Below, piece after piece: positions 1 to 11,300 of a stretch of 39,469 nt of DNA. The stretch covers positions 1-39,469 of the IMG/VR virus record IMGVR_UViG_3300048815_000006, one strand, 5' to 3'. Every line of letters begins with the position of its first letter. Position 1 is the first letter of the stretch. The translations under genes and the position numbers were made by a program. Under the pieces are notes generated by a model. The model did not search any database, was not told where the DNA came from, and saw nothing but the letters and a program-made list of their open reading frames with translations. This DNA is from a virus.

Positions 1-2
1 AG

Positions 3-2372
3 ACTGCGGCCAGCCAGCATCTCCAGGACATTGAGGCCGGCACCGTTCGCGGCGATCTCGGTTTGGTCGCCAGTGGCGCGGCAGGCTTGACCGATGCCCG
101 ACTGAAGCAAGCGCAACTGCTGTACGGCACCATGTCGCCACAGATGGCCGATGCGGTGCGGGGGAAGGCTGCGGCTGAGGCAATCGAGACCCAAGTCAAG
201 ACGTTGATCCCGACCGATCCCGCAAGAGCATCGCGGATTCTCCAAGCCAATTCGGACAAACTGCCGGCAGCAGCTTATGAGGAACTGAGCCAGCGGACCA
301 AAGCCTACGCCGACGACATGACCCTGACGGGCGATGTGGGCGGCTACATGCGCGGCCAGCCGCCGCCGCGTGCATCTGGAGGCGCGGGGCCAGCGCCATC
401 GGCGAACACGATCCCCGAGCCGCAGCGCGCCGCGCTGTTGCAACAAGCCGTGGTCGGAACACCGATCCCGCCCGCAACGCTCGATGCTCTGGTCAAACAG
501 GAAAGTGGATGGGACGCGGGCCAGCGTGGTTCGGCCGGCGAGATCGGGTTAGCGCAGATCAAGCCGAGCACGGCGACGGCGCCCGGCGTCGGGATGGCCG
601 GCGTGGACCCTACGACACTCAATGATCCCGCTGCCAATCTGAGGTTTGGCGCGCAATATCTGTATGCCCGCGGCAAAGCGGCCGGACTGACGGATGCAGA
701 TTGGAAAGACCCTGCGAAAGTCGCTGTTGTGCTGAAGGAGTACAACGGCGGCGGCGATCCCGATTACGTGCAGCATGTGACGAGCCGTATGGCGCCCGGC
801 GGCGTGTTGCCTGCATCGTATTCCGGCGGTGCTGCACCAGAGATCGGAGCGACGCCGGTCGCCGCACCAGGCACCTCTCCACCAGTCGCGTCTGCGGGCG
901 TCGTCGCGCACAACCCGGCCGGCGTGGACATGCTGGCGCAGAAATACATCGGGGCGAGGGACGAGGCTGCGCGGCTCTACCCGGGCAACTCGGTCATGCA
1001 GGACCGTTTCGTCCAGCGCGTCCATCAGGATGTAAACGAACTGATGATGCTGCAAAACCGCGACGAAGCGGTCCGCGAGAAGGCCCGGAAGGACGCATCG
1101 GAGGCGGCCGGGCAACAGGTCTTGACCACGCTACACAAGAACCCGGGCCAGTTCGATCCGGCGCTGATCTGGAACCAGCCAGACAATGTGATGACGTGGG
1201 AAGAGAAGCAGCATCTGGCCGAGGTCGCCAACTATCAGTTGACGCAGGCCGGCATCGATCCGGTCCATCATGCGGCCGGTTACACCAAAGTGCTGGCCGG
1301 CATCACGGCAGACCCGAGCGCCCCGAACTACATCAATTCGATGCGCGATATCTACAGCCGAGCCGGGGAGGGTGGCGATCTCAACCGCCGCGACGCGGAT
1401 GAGTTGTCCCAGATATTCACCAGGGTCCACAAGGACCCGGATTACGCGACACTGAAGACGCGCGAGGCGTCGATGCTGAAAATAGCCAACCGCGCGCTCA
1501 TGTTCACCGACCCGGAAGTTCCCGACAAATTCCAGACCCCTGATCGCGTGGGCCAGGACATCTTCGACGGACAGTTTGTGCAGACCTATTTGCCGATGGT
1601 CGACAGGGCTGCGGCGACTGGCAAGCCGGACGAACTCGAAAAGGTTCTGAACAAGGATTTCGTGCTCAATCTGGCGCACAGCATGCGGTCGCAGGCCGAC
1701 ATCGACCGAGCCCGGATGGAAGCGACGGGGCAATCCGCCCCGGGCGACGTGGAGAAGCCGGGGACGCCGTTGCCTCCGGTGCCGACGATCCAAGACAAAG
1801 ACGGCAAGCCGGTAACGATCAATCCTGGGGGTTGGGGGACTGTGATGGTGCGCCCCCCAGTTGCAGAGAGCGGCCAACCCTACACGCACGCCGCATGGGC
1901 GACGTATCTCTCCCGGCTCGTGCAGAACCCGGACCCGAAGACGATCCAGTATTTCGACCAGCACTTCGCCGCGCAGGGTTACAGCGGAGCCGACATCGTG
2001 AAGGCCCTCACGACGCCCGCCGGGGGCGCTGCACTGCTGCCGGCGACCGACGAGTTCGGCGGCGGCGGTCCTGCTCCGGCCGCAGGGACGCCCGCAGCAG
2101 TGGCGCCGGCGACCACACACCAACCGACCGGACCCTACACGCTCGAATCCATCGGTGGCGGAGGTGCGTATCGTGGCCAGTTCAAAGTCCTCGACGCCGC
2201 CGGACATGATACCGGCTTCAAGGGCACGCACGATGAAGCACAGGCCGAACTGGCGCGGCTCAATGCGGTGCGGGCCGGCGGGTGGAACCTGCGCCTGCCT
2301 GACCTGGGCATCCACATGCACCACACGCCGGGCGTGATGAGCGGCCTGCCAACGGACCAGACCAAGCCCTGA
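3..2372 (+). CDS. Lytic transglycosylase virion (ejection) protein, 5' end cut by window
   Basis: The frame is open to the left edge, so the gene starts outside the window; the first in-frame start seen (TTG at 63) continues a coding stretch and is not a convincing start. Counting from that TTG, residues about 125-245 form a soluble-lytic-transglycosylase domain. The catalytic Glu is E147 in KQESGWD, followed by GEIGLAQIKPSTA, NLRFGAQYL and KEYNGG. The rest is long helical and Pro/Ala-rich sequence without a recognised domain. A transglycosylase embedded in a large protein just before a membrane-active giant protein suggests an internal virion protein that opens peptidoglycan during DNA entry, by analogy with T7 gp16. 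The stop overlaps the next start (TGATG), so translation is probably coupled. The domain is secure; the virion role is inference. Confidence 0.85.
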   Translation, partial: TAASQHLQDIEAGTVRGDLGLVASGAAGLTDARLKQAQLLYGTMSPQMADAVRGKAAAEAIETQVKTLIPTDPARASRILQANSDKLPAAAYEELSQRTKAYADDMTLTGDVGGYMRGQPPPRASGGAGPAPSANTIPEPQRAALLQQAVVGTPIPPATLDALVKQESGWDAGQRGSAGEIGLAQIKPSTATAPGVGMAGVDPTTLNDPAANLRFGAQYLYARGKAAGLTDADWKDPAKVAVVLKEYNGGGDPDYVQHVTSRMAPGGVLPASYSGGAAPEIGATPVAAPGTSPPVASAGVVAHNPAGVDMLAQKYIGARDEAARLYPGNSVMQDRFVQRVHQDVNELMMLQNRDEAVREKARKDASEAAGQQVLTTLHKNPGQFDPALIWNQPDNVMTWEEKQHLAEVANYQLTQAGIDPVHHAAGYTKVLAGITADPSAPNYINSMRDIYSRAGEGGDLNRRDADELSQIFTRVHKDPDYATLKTREASMLKIANRALMFTDPEVPDKFQTPDRVGQDIFDGQFVQTYLPMVDRAAATGKPDELEKVLNKDFVLNLAHSMRSQADIDRARMEATGQSAPGDVEKPGTPLPPVPTIQDKDGKPVTINPGGWGTVMVRPPVAESGQPYTHAAWATYLSRLVQNPDPKTIQYFDQHFAAQGYSGADIVKALTTPAGGAALLPATDEFGGGGPAPAAGTPAAVAPATTHQPTGPYTLESIGGGGAYRGQFKVLDAAGHDTGFKGTHDEAQAELARLNAVRAGGWNLRLPDLGIHMHHTPGVMSGLPTDQTKP

Positions 2373-5300
2373 TGGCTGACCCCGCTACTCTCGACGCGCC
2401 ACCGACCGGACGCTTGCCGGCGAGCGGAGACCCGTTTGCCGGGATCGACCCCTTCATGGCTGCGGCACCGGCTGCCGCGACCGCGCCTGACCCTGACGAT
2501 CCGTTCGCGGACGCGCCGCCGCTGGCGAAGGGCGAGACCGGCGCCCCTGGTGCCTTCATCTCCCACGCGGCCCGAGGCGTGCTGCCGATGGTCGGCGGGA
2601 TGGCTGCGGCTGGTGCTGGCGCTGAGATCGGCGCCGGAATTGGCGCTCTCACCGGACCATTTGCGCCCGTAGCGGCACCAGTCGGTGGCTTCATCGGTGG
2701 GTTGGCGGGGTTCTTTGCCGGCTCCGCCGCGACTGAGACCGCCCAGGATTGGGCGCTGAAGCAACTCCCGATGGCTGCCCAGGAGGCGGCCGGGCAATCC
2801 GAGCGCGCCCAGCGCGAGCAGGAGATCGAGCACCCCTACGCCTCGTTCATGGGCGGGATCGCCCCATACGCGATCACGATGTCGCCCGGCGGCTGGACCA
2901 AGGGCGCCGCATCGCTGCCTGAGAACGCGACGACGTTCCAGAAGATCATGGCGAACCCGTTGACGGCGAAAGCCTTCAGCGGCGCGATGATGGGCGGCAT
3001 GGAACTCGGCAACGAGTGGACCGAGGGCCAGCCGACCGATTGGGCCAAAGTCGGGATATCGACCGGGTTTGGGTTGATCTTTAGCCACCCCTACCAGCAC
3101 GGCGAGTACCTGACGAATCTTGGCGCCCAGCCTGTCGTCCGGCTGTTCTCGCGAGGCATGGAGGTTCCGCCGGCGGGAGTACTGAACCCCGAGGAGCCAA
3201 CCGTCGCCCAGGCTGGCGATGTCGGCGTGATCGGCCCCGGCATCACCGAACACACCTTTCGTGGCGGCGAGCAGCAGAGCGATGCGACCCGAGCCTCGGC
3301 ACAGAACGCCGCGGCGGATGAGCAAGCCGCGCTGGGACCGCTGCCGACGCCGGACCTGGACGCGATCGCGCGTCGGCTCGACCCCGACACATTCGCGCAG
3401 AACGATGAACTGCTGGCGCAACGGGACGCGCTGCGATCCTGGATCCAGACCGAAAGCAACCCGACCGACGACATGATCGCGCAGGCGACCGCGGCTCGGC
3501 AGGCGATCGACGATCAGTTGGCGGAGACGAAGAACCGGGCTGAACAGCGCCGGCTTCGTGTGCAGCAGCGCGCCGCGCAGGCGGACCTGGATGACCTGAC
3601 CAACCGCAGAGAAGCGTGGGAGAACGGCACGCACGTCGATACGCCGGACATCTCAATGGCCCGGCAGCATCTGTTGGATACCGAGCACGCGCTGTGGGAC
3701 TTGGCGCCGGACATCTCGGCGGCGCGGAGGCGGGCGGCGGATCATGTGGGGGAGGAGCCTGAACCGGCCGCGCAAGAGGTTGCGGCCGGTCACGAGCAGC
3801 CGGCGGCCGAGGTTCCGGAAAAAGGGAGGGTTATTTCGGAACCCGCCGCGCCGGCTGAGAAATCCCCCGACGCGCAACGCGCCTTCATCGCCCAGGACCG
3901 CGCGACGCAACTCATGGCCGCCGGCCTGTCCAAGGCCACGGCAGAGGCGTCCGCAGCCGTTGAGGCTCACTACTACGCGACCCTGGCGGCGCGGTTCAAC
4001 GGCGCCCTGGGGACGGCGGAAGACCTGTATCGAGCGCGAGCCGCGCGTGTCATCGGCCCGGGGCAGACCGCACCGGCCGAAGGTGCGCCGCCGGCGCCGA
4101 TTACCCGCACGGAACCCCTGCGTTCGGCTGCGATCCGGTCCATCGCGGACATCCAGGCGCAGGATGGTGTCGGCGCCAAGCGGGCCAAGGCGATCCAGGA
4201 GCAGGAGATACTGGCACGCGGGCGGGTGATTGAGCCGGGCACCCCGAGGGGCGAGCCGGTTGTGCCGGCCGTCCCTCAAGTTCCATCAAATCCATCAACC
4301 TCCATCAATCCCGCGCCAGTCGAGCGCGCCCCAGAACTCGCCGAAGCCGCGCAAGTCGCCCCGCCAGTGCCTGAACCCCGCCCGCGCCTCCGCAGCGCCG
4401 CCGACATCATGCGCGAGGACCGCGTTCCCGAGAGCCGCGTCAAGGCGGTCCAGGACGCTGAATTGGCGGCCTTGGCCGACTGGCAGGCCCGACACCCATC
4501 CGGGGAGCCTCGCCCGAAGCGCAACCGCGCCGCTGATCGGTTGGCCGAGACCGCCGGCATTCCGACCGCCGGGGTGCCCGAGCCTGCCGTCCTGACCGAG
4601 ATTGTGGACCGGTTGCCGGAAGAACGGGTTGTCGAGGAAGTCAACGCTGCTGCGGAAGCCGGCGAAATCGAGTATCGGGAGGCGGAGGCTGAGGCGCCCG
4701 AAGCGACCGAAACCCCCGACGCCTTCTACGACGCCGACCAGTCCCGCAGCCTGGAGGAATTGGAGAGTGAGCATCGACCGGCAGCGCAATCAGTTGCCAG
4801 CACCCCAGAGCCGGCGTCTCTTGCGGCGCTGATCCCAGAACCAGAGCGCAGGGAGAGTGCCGCAAAAGGGGAGGCGTTGGCAAAAGAAGGGGAGGCATTC
4901 CTCGCACGCGCAGCGGCAGTCGAACGCGAGAAGAACTATCGGGTCGGCGGTCTGACGCGAGAAATCCAGCATGACGCAAACCTACTTCGCGATCTGGCGG
5001 CGGAGCATGCTGCCGGCGATGACCGGCTACTCGAAAAAACACTAGACCGACTGTCACCGCTGCGCGTCGGGAAAACGGCGTACCAAGAAATCGGTATGCC
5101 CGAGGTGCGAGATTGGGAGAACAAGGCATACGAGTGGGCCTATGGCCTGGAAGAGAGGATCGAACGTGCTCGACCGGCGAACGAAGCTGCTGCACCTGAG
5201 CAACGCGAGGGCGGCGGCGGGGAACCAATCGTTGCCACAAGCGACGAGGGACAAGTACCAGAGGGCGGCGGACCAGTTGGGACTGTCGGTGGGACTGGAG

Positions 5301-8300
5301 AACGCGTTGCAGACGAAGGCGGAGAACGAGGCGATGTCGAGCACGCCGTCGCAGCCGCAGGGGTTGGGCCAGACTACCGGCCAGAGCCTGCTGCCGAGCA
5401 GCCCCCCGAGCCAGCCGGAGCAGAGCAAGGAACTGGCGTCCCCCAGCAACCTGCTGGCGTAAGGCGCACAGACGCCCGCGGCAACCCGATCTTCGCCAAG
5501 GGTGAGCGGGTTGTCATCCCGGATGGCGAGCATCTGGCCGGGCGGCATGGGACGGTCGAGGAAGCCAACGGGCTGGTGTTCCAGTCTCTGTATGGCGGCC
5601 AGAAGACGGAGCCGACCTACACTTATCAGGTCCGCACCGATGCCGGCGAACTGGTCCATTCCAATGCGCCGGTAGCCGAGACAGGCGAGCGCCCCGAGGT
5701 CGTGCCCGACCCGATCTACCAGGGTCACGCACGCAACCCGGCGGAACTGCTGCGGCACATCGGCCTGGATGAACGTGCAGCCACCGGATATGTGACGCGC
5801 GGCGCGCGGGCGCGTACCCCGAAGATGAAGGCCGAATGGGCACGCGAGGCAGCCAACTCACGGGACAAGGCTGCGGCGCAGCGGGCCGTGCTGGACGCAT
5901 GGGCGACGGAACATCCCGAGGAAGCCGCCAAGGTCCTGCCGGCGCGGGCCGCCGTTCCCGAAACCCCGAGCGCCGCATCGACTACTCCGGTCGGCGGCAT
6001 GTCCATCGTCGAGACCCGCCACACCAAGCACGGTTACCCGCTGTGGTCGGTGACGCTGAGCGGGGAACGGCTGCCGTTGGATCGATTCAACGAACTGCGG
6101 GGCGCGGCGCGCGAGGGCGGCGGCGACTGGTCATCGTGGCGCGGGCGCGGCGCTGTGCCGGGGTTCCAGTTTCGGACGCGCGAGGCGGCGGAGGCGTTTC
6201 GGGAACGGTTCGGTGGGGAGGGGCCGGCGGCAGAGGCCCCCGCACCGGCTACATCGGCGCGGCCTGAGTGGACCGAGGCCGGCCAGAACGACCGCGGCGA
6301 GACGATCTATACCAACGCGGAAGGCGCTCACTCCGTTATCGAGAACGGCGTCCGGGTCATTGAAGGCGTCGCGCTACGGCCGGTGCGCGATGAGCGGACC
6401 GGGCGGATTTCCTACGTGCCGCAGATCAAGGCGCCCGGGTCCAAGGAACTCCGGTATGAGGTGGTTCCCGAGGCGCCGACCGTTGCTGAGGTGACAGAGC
6501 AAGCCGGCGGAAGCGAATCGCTGCCTCCGCAGCCAGCACCGGCTCCGGAAACTCCGAAGGTCCGCACCATCTCCGACGCGCTCGCCCCCGCCGAGGGGAA
6601 GGGGCCGGCGCCGGTTACGAGTGCGCCAGAGGAAGCCCCTCGCGCATCCAAGGACGTGCAGATCGAGCACGCCGAGCAGATGCCGTTCGAGGACGCGCAC
6701 GACCTTGCAACCGCGCGCCGGATGCTCAACGCCTATCGTGGCGACAAAGGCGTCGAAGCGGCGGTTGCGCGCATTGAGGCGGGCGAGCCGTGGCAGGACG
6801 TGTTCCGCACCGCCAACACGCCGTTCACCGCGTTTGAGACACGCTCAATTGCCGAGGTGGCGCGCGCGGATGGCCGGATCAGGCCACGCGAGGAAGCGCC
6901 AACGCCAGCGCCCCCAGCAGAGGGTTCGGCATACGGCGCCAACAACAAACTCGTCACCCAAGCCGACCGCGAGGCGATCCGCGCCCGGCTCCGCGCAAAA
7001 TCTGGTCAACTCCGCACCGGCATTGACCCGGAAATGATGCTGGATGGCGCCCGTCTCGCCGTCTTCCACATCGAGGCTGGCGCGCGGGCCTTCGCCGACT
7101 ACGCCCGCGAGATAGTCGCCGACATCGGCGTCGAGTTCCGACCCTACCTGCGGTCCTGGTATGAGGCAGCCCGGCATTGGCCGGGCGTCGATGCTCGCGG
7201 CATGACCGCGGCGGGAGAGATTGAGGAAGCCCCCCATGTCGCCGAACGCACCCCGGAAACCCCCGAGGACGTGGCCGACATCGACCAACTGCTTGACACC
7301 CATCGCAACGACCCCATCATCAATGAGATCGCTCGCCTGACCGGGGCCGGCTGGACTCCCGAAGAGATCGAAAACGGTCCGGCTGGCGACCGCTTCTCGC
7401 TCGATGAGATCGAGAGCATCGTTCGTGCCCAGGAACGCCGGGGCGAGATCCCGGAACTCGATGAGGCGGAAGGCCAAGGCGACCTTTCGTTCGAGGAGGA
7501 TGAGGGTGGAGTTCAAGGGGCCGTACCTGTTCGCGATGAGGGAGCAGGACCCGAAGATGTTCATGGAGCTCCGTCGCTCGGGGAAACTGGACGCGCACCT
7601 TCAGGAGAAATCGGTGGAGGCGCACGAACTGCTGAACCAGCTGCTGGCGAAGAAGCCCAAGGACAGGTTCGGGGAGCACAGCCAGGCGGACGTGCGGGAG
7701 GCCGAGGAACTGGTGCGGGCGCAACTGATCGAGTTCCCAACACCGGAGAGGGATCAGCGGCCGGAGCCACCAGACGATTTGCCGACCGTCCGGATGCGGG
7801 CGTCGAAGGATCGAACTTCAGCATCGAGCCAGGCGACCTAGCCGAAGGCCGTGGCCGCACCACCAAGGCGCGGGACAACATCGCGGCCATCGAACTCGCG
7901 AAGCGGCTGATCGACGAAGGCCGGCCAGCCACCAAGGCTGAGCAAGCCATCCTTGTGAAATACACCGGCTGGGGCGGCATCAAGAACGCCTTCCCGGACG
8001 CGCGTGGCGAGTTCCGTCCAGAGATGGAGGACATCGGCCGCCGCCTTCGTGCAGCACTCACCGACGAAGAATACCGCACCGCGCAACAATCGGTGCAGTA
8101 CGCCCACTACACGGCCGAGCATGTCGTCCGCTCAATGTGGGATGCGGTGCGGCAGATGGGCTTTGACGGCGGCCTGGTGTTCGAGCCCGGCCTTGGGGTC
8201 GGGCATTTCCTTGGCCTGATGCCTGCCGATCTTGCCGAAAAGAGCGAATACCAGGGCATCGAGCGCGATCACCTGTCGGCGCAAATCGCGAAGCTACTGT

Positions 8301-11300
8301 ATCCCGAGTCCGGCATCCGCGAGGCCGACTACATCCGAACGCCGGTCCCGGAGGGATCGTTTGATCTGGTGATTGGCAATCCGCCGTTCGGCGACATTAT
8401 CATCAACGGTGATCCGAAGTACGCCGCCCGCGGCTTCATGCTGCACGATTATTTCTTTGCCAAATCGCTCGATAGCGTGCGGCCCGGCGGCCTCCTGGCC
8501 TTCATCACGTCGGCCGGCACGATGAACAAGCTGGACGCCTCGGCCCGGCTATATCTCGCCGACCGCGCCGATCTGGTTGGCGGCATCCGGCTACCGAACA
8601 CGACGTTCCGCCGCAACGCCGGGACTGAGGTGACGACCGACATCCTGTTTTTTCGCAAGCGCGCCCCGGGCGAGGAGGGGATTGAGCCGGCCTGGACCGA
8701 GACCGTCCAGCGCACATTGCCGAGCACAAAGGGCGGCGAGCAAGAAACGAATGTCAGCCGCTATTTCTCCGACCATCCCGAGAACGTGCTCGGCACCGAA
8801 GCGTGGGGCGAAATGCAGGCCGCTGGCCGCTACGAGGTCCAGCAGGTGCCCGGCACTGATCTTGAGGCTGATCTCCGCGCCGCTGTGGATCGCCTGCCGC
8901 GCGATGTGATGACCGCCGCCCCAACGCCGGAAGAACGTGCCCGGCTTGATTTTGCCTCCGGGCAGCGGAAGGACGGCAGCTTCTACGTCGGCGCCGATGG
9001 CAAGCTGATGCAGTACCGGGATGGCGCAGGCCGAGAAGTTCCGGCCTACGGCAAAGGTGGTGGCGGCCTGACCGGAGCGGCCCGCGAGCGCGTCGAGCAC
9101 CTGATCCCGATGCGGGACGCGCTGCGGGACGTGTTTGCCGCGGACCTGGCGCGAGATGATGCCGCCGGCGCAGAGGCGCGGGCGCGGCTCAACGAGCACT
9201 ACGATCGCTTCGTCCAGAAATTCGGCCCTATCAACAAGGCGGAGTTCACCTATCGGCGGCCATCGATCATCCAGCAGGAAACCGCCCGGCTGGAAGCGCG
9301 CGAGGAAGCGCGCATGTCGGACCAGCGGTTCGATGACGGCGAGTTCGATCCGAGTTCCATGCTCGCGAACAAGGCGAAGGTCAGCGAGATCGCCAGGGCG
9401 CGGCAACAGGCCCGCGAGGCAGCAAAGGCCGCAGGACGCGAGTTCGACGAAGGCACATTCGACCCGTCCGCAATGCCGGATGAGGTGTCGGAGAAACGTC
9501 CGAACATCAAGCCGTTCATGTCGGACCCAGAGAGTTACCGGCTGCGATCGATCGAGAATTACAACGATGCCACCGGGGAGGCATCCAAGAAGGCGATCTT
9601 CCGCGAAAACATCCTGAAGCACGAGGAAGAGCCGGAACTGAAATCGGCCAATGACGGCGTGCTCTGGTCGATGAACAAGCTGGGCCGGTTCGACGTTGAC
9701 GCCATCGCCAAGAAGATGAGGCGCGAGCCCGCCGATATCGTCGCTGAACTGGGCGATGCGGTCTACAAGGTGCCTGGCACCGAAGACACTTACCAGACCA
9801 AGGACGAGTATCTGTCGGGTGATATCGTGTCCAAGCTGGAGACGGCGCGGGCCGAAGCTGAAACAGACCCTGACGTGCGGCGCAACATTCCCGCCCTGGA
9901 GGCCGCGCTACCGCCTCCGCTGCCGCCCTCGGAAATCTCGATGGTCCTCGGGATGCCGTGGATACCGACCGACACCCTGCGCGAATTCGTCCGCGATCAC
10001 ATGGAGATGGGCGAGCCGCATATCAGCCACAGCGCCATCACTGGGACATGGTTCGTCAATGGCGGCCGCGCCGCACAGGAAGCCGGCGTCCAGCGATGGA
10101 GCACACCGGACCGCAACGCCTTCGAGTTGCTGTCTGACGCGATGAACCGAACGCCGCCCCGCATCTACGCCGAAGAGCGCGGCCCGCGGGGTGAGAAAAT
10201 CAGGGTGTTCGATCCCGTCGCCACACAGGCGGCGCAGGACGTGACCGACTCCATGAAGGCAGCGTTCACCGATTGGGTTGCCGCCGATCCAGACCGCGCA
10301 AACAGGCTGGCAGACCTCTACAACGATAAGCTGAACAGGACCGTGCTACGTCAGTTTGACGGCAGCTACATGACCACGCCTGGTGTTGCTGCGACATGGA
10401 GTTGGCGCCCACACCAGACGCGGGTGGTGTCCCGCATTGTTCAGACCGGCAACACCTATATGGCGCACGCTGTAGGGGCCGGAAAGACGAGCGCGATGAT
10501 CGGCGCAGGGATGGAGATGCGCCGCCTCGGACTGGTGCGGAAACCGCTCTACGTTGTGCCCAACCACATGCTCGGGCAATTCACCAAAGAGTTCTACGAG
10601 CAGTATCCAACCGCACGAATTGCTGTCGCCGACGAAGATCGGTTCCACACCGACCGCCGCAAGCAATTCGTGGCCAATGTTGCGCAGGACGATCTCGACG
10701 CGATCATCATGACGCATTCGAGTTTCGGCAAGATCGGGATCAGCGACGAGTTCCAGCGCCATTTGATCGATGAGCAGATCGAGATGCTGGACAAGGCGCT
10801 TGAAGAACTGGACGAGCAGGCTGATCGCATCGCTCGGGGCCGGATCGAAAACCAGAAGGAAAAACTTGAGCAGAGGCTGTCTGGCCGCAGCGACGGGCAG
10901 GATCAGACGCTCACGTTCGAGCAGCTTGGCGCCGACTTTTTGTTTGTCGATGAGGCCCACCAGTTCCGCAAATTAAGCTTCGGGACCAAGCAGGGGAACT
11001 TGAAGGGCATCGCGCCCGAAGGGTCCAATATGGCTTGGGACCTCTATACGAAGGTCCGCTATCTCGACAGCCAGAAGCCCGGACGCTCCGCTGTGTTCGC
11101 CTCTGGGACGCCGGTCACCAACACGATGGGCGAACTCTACAGCCTGAGTCGGTTCATGCAGCCCGAGGCCCTGGCCGAGCGCGGATTGACGCACTTCGAT
11201 TCGTGGGCGCAGACTTTCGGCGATACTAAGACAGGTCTGGAAGAAACCGCCGCCGGCACCTATCAGCCGGTCACGCGGTTCGGCCAGTTCGTCAACCTTC

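Noticed and set aside
1131-2324. Minus-strand frame of 397 codons
   Set aside because: Antisense to the transglycosylase protein; composition typical of a reverse-frame shadow.
2135-3634. Minus-strand frame of 499 codons opposite the start of the giant gene
   Set aside because: Arg/Leu/Gly-rich shadow with no family features; opposite a strongly coding frame.
3744-4229. A further +1-frame candidate inside the giant gene
   Set aside because: Product is almost entirely Arg/Pro/Ser, codon signature is absent and the giant frame looks normal here, unlike the three accepted nested genes.
9135-9617. Another +1-frame candidate inside the giant gene
   Set aside because: Arg/Ser-rich shadow opposite a normal giant-frame segment; no ribosome site.
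8591-9622. Minus-strand frame of 343 codons
   Set aside because: Antisense to the methyltransferase domain, which carries clear motifs on the plus strand.
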